A stretch of DNA of 64,000 nucleotides from Streptomyces sp. AV19 (GCF_015999245.1 NZ_JAEAMR010000022.1:511891-575890), one strand, 5' to 3'. Counted from the first letter of the stretch, positions 42,284-51,328 are shown. Made by a program: numbers and translations. Notes: generated from the letters alone by a model not told the origin.

Positions 42284-44836
42284 TCACGTGGTGACCTGCG
42301 CCGGCAGGTCGGGGCGGACGGGCGCGCGGCCCGCCGCCACCCGCAGGGTGAGGACCATGGTCATGCCGCCGCCGGGGGTGTCCTCCGCCGCGAGCGTGCC
42401 GCCCATGGCCTCGGCGAAGCCGCGGGCGACCGCGAGGCCGAGGCCGACGCCGGCGCCGCGCGGCGCGTCGCCGTACCGCTGGAAGGGCTCGAAGATCCGG
42501 TCCTTGGCGCTGTCGGGGACGCCGGGCCCCCGGTCGGCCACCCGGACCTCGACGCGGTCGCCCAGCGCGCTGGCCGCGACGTGCACGGGCGTGTCCGCCG
42601 GGCTGTACTTCACGGCGTTCTCGACGATGTTGGCGACGCTGCGCTCCAGCAGCCCCGGGTCCACGGCCACCATGGGCAGCGTCTCGGGGATGTCCAGGGT
42701 CACGCTGCCCTCCGGGACGCCGCCGAGGGCCATCGGGACGACCTCGTCGATGTCGATCTCGCGGATCAGCGGCGTGACGGTGCCGGTCTGCAGCCGGGAC
42801 ATGTCCAGCAGATTGCCGACGAGGTGGTCGAGCCGGTCGGCGCCGTCCTCGATGCCGGCCAGCAGCTCCGCCTCGTCCTCCTCGGACCAGGCGACGTCGT
42901 CGGAGCGCAGCGAGGTGACGGCGGCCTTGATCGCGGCGAGCGGGGTGCGCAGGTCGTGGCTGACGGCCGCCAGCAGGGCCGTGCGGATGCGGTTGCCCTC
43001 GTCCAGCCGCCGGGCCCGCTCGGCCTCGCCGACCAGCCGCTGGCGGTCGAGGACGACGGCCGCCTGGGCGGCGAAGGCGGCGAGCACGCGGCGGTCCTCG
43101 GCGGGCAGCACGCGCCCGGCGAGGACCAGCGCCATGGTGTCGCCGACGGGCATGTCCACATCGCCGTCCTCGGGCCGCAGCAGCGGCTTGCCGGTGCTGG
43201 TGACCACGCTCGCGGCGCAGGTCCACGGATCGACGTCGCTGGCGCGCTCCAGCAGGGCCACGGACTCCATGGCGAAGGTCTCCCGGACCCGCTCCAGCAG
43301 CGTCTCCAGGCTGGTGTCGCCGCGCAGGACGCTGCCGGCCAGGAAGGAGAGGATCTCGGACTCGGCGCGCAGGCGCGCGGCCTGGTGGGTGCGGCGGGCG
43401 GCGAGGTCCACCACGGAGGCCACGGACACCGCGACGAAGACGAAGATCGTCATGGCGACGATGTTCTTGGGGTTGGTGATCGTCAGCCGGTGGAGGGGTT
43501 CGACGAAGAAGTAGTTGAGCAGCAGCGAGCCGAAGGCCGCCGAGGCCAGGGCGGGGAACAGTCCGCCCAGCAGGGCCGCGGCCACCGTCATGCACAGGTA
43601 CAGCAGCATGTCGTTGGCCAGCCCCAGGTCCGGGAAGCCGTGCGTCAGCACCAGGCTGAGCAGGGCCGGCCCGACGAGGCCGGCCGCCCAGCCGGCGACG
43701 ATGCGGCCGCGGCCCAGCCGGGCGCCGCGGGCGACGGGCAGCCCCCGGCCCTTGGCGACCTCGTCGTGGGTGACGATGTGGACGTCGAGGTCGGGCCCGG
43801 AGTCGCGGGCGACGGTCTGGCCGACGCCCGGGCCGAAGATGTACTGCCAGGTCTTGCGGCGGCTGGAGCCGAGGACGATCTGGGTGGCGTTGACGCCGCG
43901 CGCGAACTCCAGCAGCGAGGCGGGCACGTCGTCGCCTATGACGTGGTGGAACGTGCCGCCGAGGTCCTCGACGAGGGTCCGCTGGACCGCCAGTTCCTTG
44001 GGCGAGGCCGAGGTCAGCCCGTCGCTGCGGGCGATGTAGACGGCGAGGATCTCGCTGCCGGAGCCCTTGGCGGCCATCCGCGCGGCGCGGCGGATGAGAG
44101 TGCGGCCCTCGGGGCCGCCCGTCAGGCCCACGACGATGCGCTCGCGGGCGTTCCATATGGTCGAGACGCTGTGGTCGGTGCGGTACTGCCGCAGGTATTC
44201 GTCGACCCGGTCGGCGGTCCACAGCAGGGCCAGCTCGCGCAGCGCGGTCAGGTTGCCGGGACGGAAGTAGTTGGAGAGCGCCGCGTCGACCTTGTCGGGC
44301 TTGTAGATGTTGCCGTGCGCCATGCGCCGGCGCAGGGCCTGCGGCGACATGTCGACCAGCTCGATCTGGCCGGCCCGGCGCACCACCTCGTCCGGGACGG
44401 TCTCGCGCTGCCGGACGCCCGTTATCGACTCGACGACGTCGCCGAGCGATTCGAGGTGCTGGATGTTGACGGTGGAGATGACGTCGATGCCGGCCTGGAG
44501 CAGCTCCTCGACGTCCTGCCAGCGCTTGGTGTTGCGCGAACCCGGGACGTTGGTGTGGGCCAGCTCGTCCACCAGGACGACCTTGGGGCGCCGGGCGAGG
44601 ACCGCGTCCACGTCCATCTCCGTGAACACGCTGTCGCGGTACGTGAGCTCGCGGCGGGGCACCCCCTCCAGCCCGTGGAGCATGACCTCGGTGCGCGGGC
44701 GCCCGTGGTGTTCCACGAAGCCCACGACGATGTCGGTGCCGCGCTCCGCACGGCGGTGCGCCTCGGAGAGCATGGCGTAGGTCTTGCCGACGCCCGGTGC
44801 CGCGCCGAGATAGATCCGGAGGTTGCCGCGTCCCAT
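42284..44836 (-). CDS. kdpD: KdpD sensor histidine kinase
   Basis: 850 aa from the ATG at 44836. N-terminal KdpD domain with Walker A GAAPGVGKTY and VDELAHTNVPGSRN; a USP-like domain (~250-370); four transmembrane helices (~395-490); GAF; HisKA with phospho-His627 in VSHDLRTPL; HATPase with NIVENAVKYSP and GAGVGLGLAVARGF. Sits downstream of a 6.3-kb block that now separates it from kdpFABC. Confidence 0.94.
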   Translation of the reverse strand: MGRGNLRIYLGAAPGVGKTYAMLSEAHRRAERGTDIVVGFVEHHGRPRTEVMLHGLEGVPRRELTYRDSVFTEMDVDAVLARRPKVVLVDELAHTNVPGSRNTKRWQDVEELLQAGIDVISTVNIQHLESLGDVVESITGVRQRETVPDEVVRRAGQIELVDMSPQALRRRMAHGNIYKPDKVDAALSNYFRPGNLTALRELALLWTADRVDEYLRQYRTDHSVSTIWNARERIVVGLTGGPEGRTLIRRAARMAAKGSGSEILAVYIARSDGLTSASPKELAVQRTLVEDLGGTFHHVIGDDVPASLLEFARGVNATQIVLGSSRRKTWQYIFGPGVGQTVARDSGPDLDVHIVTHDEVAKGRGLPVARGARLGRGRIVAGWAAGLVGPALLSLVLTHGFPDLGLANDMLLYLCMTVAAALLGGLFPALASAAFGSLLLNYFFVEPLHRLTITNPKNIVAMTIFVFVAVSVASVVDLAARRTHQAARLRAESEILSFLAGSVLRGDTSLETLLERVRETFAMESVALLERASDVDPWTCAASVVTSTGKPLLRPEDGDVDMPVGDTMALVLAGRVLPAEDRRVLAAFAAQAAVVLDRQRLVGEAERARRLDEGNRIRTALLAAVSHDLRTPLAAIKAAVTSLRSDDVAWSEEDEAELLAGIEDGADRLDHLVGNLLDMSRLQTGTVTPLIREIDIDEVVPMALGGVPEGSVTLDIPETLPMVAVDPGLLERSVANIVENAVKYSPADTPVHVAASALGDRVEVRVADRGPGVPDSAKDRIFEPFQRYGDAPRGAGVGLGLAVARGFAEAMGGTLAAEDTPGGGMTMVLTLRVAAGRAPVRPDLPAQVTT

Positions 44837-45056
44837 GGCCCCATTGTCTTTCACGTGAGCGGCGGTGACCGGGGCGGTTCTCCGTCCTGAGTGCTGCACT
44901 GCCGCAGGTCGACTTTACGGCGGACGGTCGGGACAAATCGGGCGGGGAGCGGGCTTCCGTCAGGTATTGACGCAGCTCTGACGCCTGCGGAGGGTTCGTG
45001 ACCAGCACGTACGCCCCTTCGGGCGGAAGGGGCGTACGTACCGGGTACGGACGGGT

Positions 45057-46352
45057 CTAGACCGCGCGGGCGATCTGCTGCCGCACGAAGACGGCCGGGC
45101 CGTCGTCGGGGTGCTTGTCCGGGTTGTTCTCCGGGACGGTGAAGTCGCCGATGATGCCCGGCTCGAAGACCAGGGCCATGCTGGAGCCGCCGTAGCTGAA
45201 GAAGCCGAGCTCGTCGCCCTTCCGGACCTCGCTGCCCACGGCGAGGCCCGGCTTCCACTGGACGGAGGAGACCTCGTCCATGCCGATGATCACGGCGCAC
45301 ACCATGCGGTTGCCCAGTTCCTCACCGGTCTCGATGAACGCCAGCCCGCGGGTGTTGACGTTGGACTGGTACGCCTGGGAGTGGGTCCAGGTCGTCGGGT
45401 CGGGGCTCTCGTCCTCGGCGTGGCTGAACATCAGGCCGGGGACGACCTCCAGGTGCTTGATCGTCCCGCTCACCGGCACGTGCCAGCGGTGGTAGCTGTT
45501 GACCGAGAGGAACCCCTGATAGACGTCGCCACCGACGAACCGGCCGACGTACTCGTCCTTGCACTGCTGCCCGTGCAGCATGTTCTCCAGCGAGTAGTAG
45601 TGCCCCTTGATCCAGAAGTCGGCGCTGCGCGGCACGTCGCGCTGCATGTTGTAGACCGTGCCGTCGTTCGGGGCCGTGATGACCGAGGGGTCGTCCGCGC
45701 CGGCGAGCGGGCGGAACTCGTCCAGCTTGATGTGACGGTGGAAGAACGCGTTGAAGGAGTCGAAGCCCCAGTGGGGCTCGTCCCGGCGGTCCCAGCACTC
45801 GTACTCGTAGAGCTTGTTCAGCTCGGCGGCCGACTGCGAGAACCAGCCGTTCTCCCGGGTGCTGAGCACGTAGCGGCTCTCAGGGCTGTCGAGGAAGCGA
45901 CACCAGTCCTGGAGGATCGCCTGGAGCGCGTTGCCGAACCGCTGGTTGCGGAAGACGACCGAACCGGCCTTGGTCAGCCGCAGATATGCGAAGAGCGCGG
46001 ACATCGGCAGGAAGATGTGCTTGGTGGGGTCCGGGTCGTAGGCCGGCGCGGTGCGGACGATGATGTTGAGCTTCTGGAGCAGGTCGTCGATGGACGTGAC
46101 GTGCCGGTGCCGCTCCGGAATCTCGTTGATCATCTGCGTCACGTACATCCGGACGATCCCGTCGGAGTACAGCATCTCGGCGAGGTCCTTGACGGGCTTG
46201 ACGAACTCCTCCTTGGCGTCCGCCGCCCGCTGGGTGAGGTTCCGGTGCCATTCGTCGATGGCGTCGGGGTTGCGCGGCAGATAGCCGCCGGCCCGGCCGA
46301 AGGTGGTCTGGTAGCGCGCGTGCAGTTCCTCTGTGCTCAGGACAGCGGTCAC
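45057..46352 (-). CDS. Phosphatidylserine-decarboxylase-family protein, long form (PsiD-like)
   Basis: 431 aa from GTG 46352, with GAGGAG upstream. Pyruvoyl-dependent decarboxylase fold with an N-terminal helical extension of ~180 residues (the PSD-associated domain), absent in housekeeping PSD. Catalytic triad: Asp230 in PNDGTV, His288 in SYHRWHVP, and the self-cleavage site GGSS with Gly389/Ser390, which would become the pyruvoyl group. This architecture is shared with PsiD-type amino acid decarboxylases rather than membrane PSDs, and there is no N-terminal anchor. It could act on an aromatic amino acid; substrate not readable. A divergent paralogue lies 318 bp away. Confidence 0.88.
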   Translation of the reverse strand: MTAVLSTEELHARYQTTFGRAGGYLPRNPDAIDEWHRNLTQRAADAKEEFVKPVKDLAEMLYSDGIVRMYVTQMINEIPERHRHVTSIDDLLQKLNIIVRTAPAYDPDPTKHIFLPMSALFAYLRLTKAGSVVFRNQRFGNALQAILQDWCRFLDSPESRYVLSTRENGWFSQSAAELNKLYEYECWDRRDEPHWGFDSFNAFFHRHIKLDEFRPLAGADDPSVITAPNDGTVYNMQRDVPRSADFWIKGHYYSLENMLHGQQCKDEYVGRFVGGDVYQGFLSVNSYHRWHVPVSGTIKHLEVVPGLMFSHAEDESPDPTTWTHSQAYQSNVNTRGLAFIETGEELGNRMVCAVIIGMDEVSSVQWKPGLAVGSEVRKGDELGFFSYGGSSMALVFEPGIIGDFTVPENNPDKHPDDGPAVFVRQQIARAV

Positions 46353-46669
46353 GTCCGCGTTCTCCTCAGGGCTCGTTTTCCGGGAATTCCCGGGGCTGGC
46401 GAAGGGAGTTGATCCAGTGCGGGGCACAGCTTGGCCGCGAGGGCTTTGCGGCCACCAGGAGCAATCCGGCCAAAGGGCCGTCGATTTGCGGCGCGCGCCG
46501 CTCCGCCGCCCTCGGATAATGGCCGCTTCTCTTCGAACTCCTGAATGTTGAATCCACTCCAACGCGGCACACATATGGCCTGAATTGGACTCCTGCGCCC
46601 ACTGCGGCACTGGGGATACGGTCGGACTTCGTTTCCGCACGATGAGAGCCGATCGAGGGAGACATTTCC
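46353..46669. other. Divergent promoter region between two PSD-like genes
   Basis: 317 bp with no gene. A 14-bp perfect palindrome GCGGCGCGCGCCGC lies near the middle (46488-46501), a possible shared operator. Locally AT-richer sequence near 46530-46590 is where the promoters are likely, but I cannot define them. Confidence 0.45.
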
Positions 46670-47935
46670 ATGACCAAGCCCATGGCCGAGGAAGAGATCG
46701 AGGCGCGGTACCAGAACCTGTACGGCCGGGCCGCCGGCTACCTGCCGCGCAATCGAAAGGCCGCAGACGCCTGGGAGGCGGATCTGCTGCGCCGGGCCCG
46801 GGTGCGGACGGAGCCCCATGTGCCTTCGGTGCAGGCGCTGGAGGACATGCTCAACAACGACAAAGAGCTCGCGGACCTCGTGGAGCAGACGATCCAGGAG
46901 GCGCTGGAGCTGCACCCCCAGGGGATCCAGTGCACCGCCGAGATGCTGACGGGTCTCGACATCATCACGCTGATCGCGCCGCCGTACACGCGGGTCCAGG
47001 AGAACCAGATATTCTTCCCGATGTCGGCCCTGTTCCGTTACATGATGGCGGTCGGGTCCGGCTGGGACCTCTTCTGCAGGCAGAACTTCAACGACGCCTT
47101 GCGTGCCATCCTGAAGGAATGGTGCGACTTCCTGGACAGTCCGGCGAGCCGCTCCGTCCTCACGACCGAACCGGACGGCTGGCTGGGCCAGGCCGCCTAC
47201 GAGCAGTTCAAGCTCTACGAGTTCCAGATCAACACCGATGAGCCCTACGGAGGGTTCGCCTCCTACAACGAATTCTTCCACCGGGCGATCAAACCGGAAT
47301 TCCGGCCCAACGCCGCCCAGCGCGACCCGAAGGCCGTCGTCTCACCCACCGACGGATCGGTGGTCAGGGTCTACCCGGATGCCCGGATGGACGCGACGAT
47401 CACCCTCAAGGCCCAGCCGTACTCGCTCGAGAAAATACTCGGCGCGTACCCGGACAAGAACATCTTCGACCACGGCGACGTCATCCAGATTTTCCTCTCG
47501 GGAGCCGACTACCACCGGTGGCACGCACCCGTGGACGGCGTCGTCGAGTACGTCGAGAAGGTCCCCGGCCTGATGTTCAGCGAGCTGTACGATCCCGTGG
47601 TGGACAAGAGCGCCGGTACGCTCTCGCAGGGCTACCAGGCGAACGTCAACACCCGCGGCATCGTGGTCATCCGGAGCGAGAACCCGGACATCGGCAAGGT
47701 CTGTGTCGTCCCCGTAGGCATCACCGAAATCTCCTCGGTCGAGATCGGGGTCGGCGTGAACGACCGGGTCGCGCGCGGCGACGAGATCGGCAAGTTCAGT
47801 TACGGCGGGTCGAGCATGTGCCTGGTGTTCGAGCGGGGCAAGGTCGACTTCACCGTTCCGCCCGGCGACAAGGACATCGTCACCGACGATGGCGCCCTCG
47901 TCTTCGTCAACTCCTCCATCGCCCGGGCCAAGTAG
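46670..47935 (+). CDS. Phosphatidylserine-decarboxylase-family protein, long form (PsiD-like), second copy
   Basis: 421 aa, ATG with GAGGGAG upstream. Paralogue of the divergent gene: same start (ARYQNLYGRAAGYLPRN versus ARYQTTFGRAGGYLPRN), same layout. Triad: Asp228 in PTDGSV, His282 in DYHRWHAP, cleavage Gly380/Ser381 in YGGSSM. Both copies look catalytically complete, so they may form a pair with different substrates or a heteromeric enzyme. Confidence 0.88.
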   Translation: MTKPMAEEEIEARYQNLYGRAAGYLPRNRKAADAWEADLLRRARVRTEPHVPSVQALEDMLNNDKELADLVEQTIQEALELHPQGIQCTAEMLTGLDIITLIAPPYTRVQENQIFFPMSALFRYMMAVGSGWDLFCRQNFNDALRAILKEWCDFLDSPASRSVLTTEPDGWLGQAAYEQFKLYEFQINTDEPYGGFASYNEFFHRAIKPEFRPNAAQRDPKAVVSPTDGSVVRVYPDARMDATITLKAQPYSLEKILGAYPDKNIFDHGDVIQIFLSGADYHRWHAPVDGVVEYVEKVPGLMFSELYDPVVDKSAGTLSQGYQANVNTRGIVVIRSENPDIGKVCVVPVGITEISSVEIGVGVNDRVARGDEIGKFSYGGSSMCLVFERGKVDFTVPPGDKDIVTDDGALVFVNSSIARAK

Positions 47936-47948
47936 CCGACCGCGCATG

Positions 47949-47984
47949 AAGGCGGCGTCCTCCCGGAAGGGAGGGCGCCGCCTT
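47949..47984. terminator. Bidirectional terminator
   Basis: 16-bp arms (47949-47964, 47969-47984) with one G-U type mismatch around a GGAA loop, AAGGCGGCG outermost and ending in CCTT. Between the convergent PSD-like and ferritin-like genes. Confidence 0.8.
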
Positions 47985-47995
47985 TCGTCCCCGCG

Positions 47996-49330
47996 CTACG
48001 GAAGCGTGATGTCCGGCAGCAGCGAGATCTGCCGCTGCACCCCGTCGTCACCGCCCAGCTCCGGGTAGTCCGCCAGCAGATTGTTGCAGAGAGCGACGAG
48101 TTCGCCCTTGGGGTTCTTCGTCACGAACTGGTAGTGCTCGAACGGCGGGCCCGCGTGCAGAGGATCGGGCGGGCACACATCGCGCATGTCCTCCTGGGTG
48201 AGCGGCGTCCGGACGAGGAGATCGGCCACCGGGTACACAATCCCCTGCATCACCGCGACGAAGCCCCGTTCGAGCCCGTACCGCTCGCTCTCGTGGAACG
48301 GCGCGTCGTCCGTGTACGGCGTCATGGGCCTCGCGTAGATCGCGTCGAGCAGCGCCAGGACGTAGCAGTAGACGGCGTTCGAGAACTCCGTCAGCTTGTA
48401 CACGGGCCGGTCCTTCACCAGCTTGTCGAGGGCCGGGTCGTCCAGCAGCGGCCAGATGACCTCGGAGTCGTCGATGGTGAACTTCTGCTTGCCGTTGTCG
48501 TCGCAGACGACGCCGATGCCGTTGAGACCCTTCTGGATCTCCTCGAACTTGGTGAAGTGCGAGGCCTGGAACTTGCCGATGTCCTCGGGCGGATAGTCGT
48601 CGTCGCGGACGATCGGGTCGGGCAGGAGGCCGTCCGTCCCGGCGCCTTCCCCCTGGTCCACGATGACCTTCATCGCCTCGATCGCGGAGTCCTTGTCCAC
48701 GATGATCAGAGGGGTGTCCGAACCGCCGTTGGCGTTCCAGTAACCGCGGTGGTACTGGAACTTCCACAACTCCCTCTTGGCCTTGTCCCAGTCGATGTGC
48801 TCCTTGGCCTCACCGGAGCTGAGCCATTCGAGGCCCTTCTCGATGCGCGCGTAGAACTCGCCGAGCGTGTGGTACGGGTGGACGTCCGCGAGGAGTTCGT
48901 GCGTCCTGTCCTCGGGCCATTCGATCTGCATGAACGTCCCGATCTGGTCCTTCGAGACGCGGCGCAGGTGGAGCGGCAGGCAGGGACACCGCTGCAGCAT
49001 GCGTTTGGGGTACGGGTCCGTGAAATCCGTCGAGTACAGGCGGATCGCGTCCCCGCTCCCGATCGCCACCAGCAGATTGCGCACCAGCGTCAGGTGGAGC
49101 ATCTCCTCGATCGCGACGCCGATCATGGTGTTCTGGGCCGATTTCCCGGCCGCCCACTGCGAATAGCCCTTGGTCTTGATCGAGTAGGTCGCGTAGAGGT
49201 AGAGCGGGATCGTGGAGAGCTCCACCTTCGCGGCGGCGACGAGGTGCTGGGTCAGATCTTCCAGGGTGGTGATGGCGGGCGCCGGCCCCGGAGGGCACGG
49301 GTCCGCGTCGGGGCAAGGGTTCCCGGTCAT
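47996..49330 (-). CDS. Ferritin-like domain protein (VioB/iminophenylpyruvate-dimer-synthase type)
   Basis: 444 aa from the ATG at 49330, GGAGG 7 nt upstream. Four-helix ferritin-like core: a Glu in AAKVELSTIPLYLYA (helix 1) and an ExxH pair in AIEEMLHLTLVRN (Glu76/His79), then later helices around NAVYCYVLALLDAIY. It resembles the stand-alone ferritin-like proteins of the VioB/RebD neighbourhood, which lack the large VioB N-terminal half. It probably uses iron to act on an amino-acid-derived imine or a related substrate. Last gene of an operon with the cysteine-rich protein, the MNIO enzyme and the DUF2063 partner; 24 bp from the last. Confidence 0.8.
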   Translation of the reverse strand: MTGNPCPDADPCPPGPAPAITTLEDLTQHLVAAAKVELSTIPLYLYATYSIKTKGYSQWAAGKSAQNTMIGVAIEEMLHLTLVRNLLVAIGSGDAIRLYSTDFTDPYPKRMLQRCPCLPLHLRRVSKDQIGTFMQIEWPEDRTHELLADVHPYHTLGEFYARIEKGLEWLSSGEAKEHIDWDKAKRELWKFQYHRGYWNANGGSDTPLIIVDKDSAIEAMKVIVDQGEGAGTDGLLPDPIVRDDDYPPEDIGKFQASHFTKFEEIQKGLNGIGVVCDDNGKQKFTIDDSEVIWPLLDDPALDKLVKDRPVYKLTEFSNAVYCYVLALLDAIYARPMTPYTDDAPFHESERYGLERGFVAVMQGIVYPVADLLVRTPLTQEDMRDVCPPDPLHAGPPFEHYQFVTKNPKGELVALCNNLLADYPELGGDDGVQRQISLLPDITLP

Positions 49331-49354
49331 CGGCAAACCTCCGGTGTGAAGGGG

Positions 49355-50017
49355 CTATCGAGCAAGAGGGGTTGCACGGGCTCCGAGCAGGCGCTCGTAC
49401 GCCGCCCCGCTCAGCTCCCGGGTGACCACCGCGTAGTCACGGCGCCGCAGCGCGAGGAACACAGGCCCCAGCGCGGGCGGTTCGGGCTCCTCGCCCCGGT
49501 GGACGGCCGCCAGGTAGGCGTGGACGGGCGCACAGGCCCGCAGCAGCCGGGCCGGCGGCGCGGGCCCGGCACCGTCCTCCGGCCCCGGCCCGTCCAGCAC
49601 CTCGACGAAGGCCCGCTCGAAGCGGACGAGGTCGATCAACAGGTCGATCCAGGGCTCGCGTTCCGCGCCGGGCGCGGCATCCGGCCGGGTGCGCGCCAGG
49701 TGGTCCGCGAAGCCGTCGCTCAGCCCGGCCAGCAGGGGCGACCGGGACGGATGCGCGGCCAGGTAGTCCAGCGCGAACCCGTCGAAGATCTCCTGCCCCA
49801 GCAGCCGCACCGACCCCGGGTGCAGTGAGCGCATGCACTCCAGCAGCCGCAGCCGGTAGCCGCGTTGGTAGACGAACAGGCGCTCGCGGGCGGACAGCCG
49901 GCGGGACGCGGTGACCATCGCGTCCGGTTCCGCGCCGGACGGGTCGAGGCCGGACGGGTCGAGGAGGGCCTCCTGCATCCAGCGCTGCACCGCCGCAAGG
50001 GAAGGGGCGTCAGCCAT
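49355..50017 (-). CDS. DUF2063/HvfC-like partner protein of an MNIO enzyme
   Basis: 220 aa from the ATG at 50017 (a GTG at 50023 is also possible). N-terminal helical domain LAAVQRWMQEALLDPSG then RLFVYQRGYRLRLLECM, HPGSVRLLGQEIFDGFALDYL and HPSRSPLLAGLSDGFADHL, characteristic of DUF2063. In characterised MNIO systems such a protein binds the peptide substrate and delivers it to the DUF692 enzyme. Overlaps the MNIO gene end by 8 nt, so they are translated together. Confidence 0.87.
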   Translation of the reverse strand: MADAPSLAAVQRWMQEALLDPSGLDPSGAEPDAMVTASRRLSARERLFVYQRGYRLRLLECMRSLHPGSVRLLGQEIFDGFALDYLAAHPSRSPLLAGLSDGFADHLARTRPDAAPGAEREPWIDLLIDLVRFERAFVEVLDGPGPEDGAGPAPPARLLRACAPVHAYLAAVHRGEEPEPPALGPVFLALRRRDYAVVTRELSGAAYERLLGARATPLAR

Positions 50018-50861
50018 GGGCACCCCCGGCCGCGGGCGCGACGGCGATCGCCCGGGCCCGGTTCAGCTCGGCCAGCAGCTCGGGGAAGGGCGGCAGGTTC
50101 TCGTCCCGCTCCAGCAACGTCGAGACCCCGCCGGTCAGTTCGGTGGCGAGCCGGTACAGCTCCCACACCGGTTCGGCGACCGGCGCGTCATGGGTGTCGA
50201 TGAGGTGGGTGCCGTGGTCCGTGTGCCCGGCGAGGTGCATCTGCACGATGCGCTCGTGCGGGAGCGCCCGCAGGTACGCCTCGGCGTCGAAGTCGTGGTT
50301 GAACGCCGAGACGTGGACGTTGTTGACGTCGAGCAGCAGCCCGCAGTCCGCCTCCTCGGCCATCCCGGCCAGGAACTCCCACTCGGTGAGGGTGGACGCG
50401 TGGAACTCGACGTAACTGCTGGGGTTCTCCAGGATCAGCGGCCGTTCCAGCTCGTTCTGCACGACGCGGATCCGGGCCACCACATGGGCCAGCGTCTCCT
50501 CGGTGAACGGCAGCGGCAGCAGGTCGTGGGTGTGCACGCCCAGCACGCCCGTCCAGCAGACGTGGTCGGAGACCCAGGGCGCGTCGAGGTCGTCGGCGAG
50601 CCTCTTCAGCCGGCGCAGATAGCCGAGGTCGAGGGGGTCGGTGCTGCCGATCGACAGCGACACCCCGTGCGGGATCACGGGATACCGCTCGGCGATCTCG
50701 TCGAGCGCCCTCCGCCGGCCGCCCCGGTTGCCGAGGAAGTTCTCCGAGATGATCTCGAAGAACCCCACCGGCGGCCGGTACTGGCGGACATAGGGCAGGT
50801 GCGCGGACCGCAGCCCCACCCCGAACCCCAGGTGGGGCAGACCGAGCCGGGCCGCACTCAC
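50010..50861 (-). CDS. DUF692 multinuclear non-heme iron (MNIO) enzyme
   Basis: 283-aa TIM-barrel metalloenzyme; relatives (MbnB, TglH, bufferin maturase) oxidise cysteine residues in ribosomal peptides. Metal-ligand regions: Glu in FFEIISENF, His in IPHGVSLSIG, Asp/His in VSDHVCW, Glu/Asn in LENPSSYVEF, Asp/Asn in LLLDVNNVHVSAFNH, His in VQMHLAGHTDHG, Asp/His in IDTHDAPV. All are present, so it should bind two or three irons. Starts at GTG overlapping the cysteine-rich gene stop (GTGA), marking that gene as its likely substrate. Confidence 0.9.
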   Translation of the reverse strand: MSAARLGLPHLGFGVGLRSAHLPYVRQYRPPVGFFEIISENFLGNRGGRRRALDEIAERYPVIPHGVSLSIGSTDPLDLGYLRRLKRLADDLDAPWVSDHVCWTGVLGVHTHDLLPLPFTEETLAHVVARIRVVQNELERPLILENPSSYVEFHASTLTEWEFLAGMAEEADCGLLLDVNNVHVSAFNHDFDAEAYLRALPHERIVQMHLAGHTDHGTHLIDTHDAPVAEPVWELYRLATELTGGVSTLLERDENLPPFPELLAELNRARAIAVAPAAGGAHG

Positions 50862-51328
50862 AGCGGCTGCCGCATGTAGTCGTAGTGCGGCATCCGCTTG
50901 TCCGGGATGCCCTCCCCCGGCGAGGGACCGAACGCCTTGCCCGCCGCGTACATCCGCGCCTCGAACAGCCTCCGGGCCTGCTTCCAGACGCTCTTGCCCT
51001 TGAGCGGGCCGGCGGAGAAGACCCGGCTCTCGTTGATCGGGCTGGCGCAGCTGCCGTTGTAGCGGCAGTCCTGCTCACCGGGGTGGAACTGCTCGTAGTC
51101 GGTGCCCGCGTACCCGCAGCCGCCCTGGCCCCGGCAGGCCCCCTCGCCGTGGCAGACGTGGAAGACGGTGGCGCAGGTGCCCGTGCCCGCCATCGGGGCC
51201 CGGCCGGACGCGTCCATCCCTGCACAGGAGTTGAGCCCCATGCAGACGTGCAGTTCCTTCGGGTTCTCCTGCGGGACGGGTGACGGGGACACGTCCGGAC
51301 ACGGACCTTCCCGGGGGATTTCCGTCAT
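50858..51328 (-). CDS. Cysteine-rich small protein, putative substrate of the MNIO enzyme
   Basis: 156 aa from the ATG at 51328, with AGAGGA upstream. Nine Cys at residues 10, 29, 35, 52, 59, 65, 71, 88 and 94, most within a 66-residue block. The pattern HVC-x-G-x3-C occurs twice (HVCMGLNSC at 27-35, HVCHGEGAC at 57-65), followed by GQGGCGYAG. No signal peptide or transmembrane helix; the C-terminal 60 residues are Cys-free and charged (WKQARRLFEARMYAAGKAF). Candidate ribosomal precursor or metal-handling peptide, related in layout to bufferin-type substrates but without their secretion signal. First gene of the four-gene operon. Confidence 0.8.
   Translation of the reverse strand: MTEIPREGPCPDVSPSPVPQENPKELHVCMGLNSCAGMDASGRAPMAGTGTCATVFHVCHGEGACRGQGGCGYAGTDYEQFHPGEQDCRYNGSCASPINESRVFSAGPLKGKSVWKQARRLFEARMYAAGKAFGPSPGEGIPDKRMPHYDYMRQPL

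Noticed and set aside
45057..47935. Housekeeping phosphatidylserine decarboxylase
   Set aside because: Both proteins have the long N-terminal extension and no membrane anchor, and no phosphatidylserine synthase gene is adjacent.
47996..49330. Full VioB-type indolocarbazole/violacein enzyme
   Set aside because: Only the ferritin-like part is present (444 aa); there are no VioA/RebO-like amino acid oxidase genes nearby.
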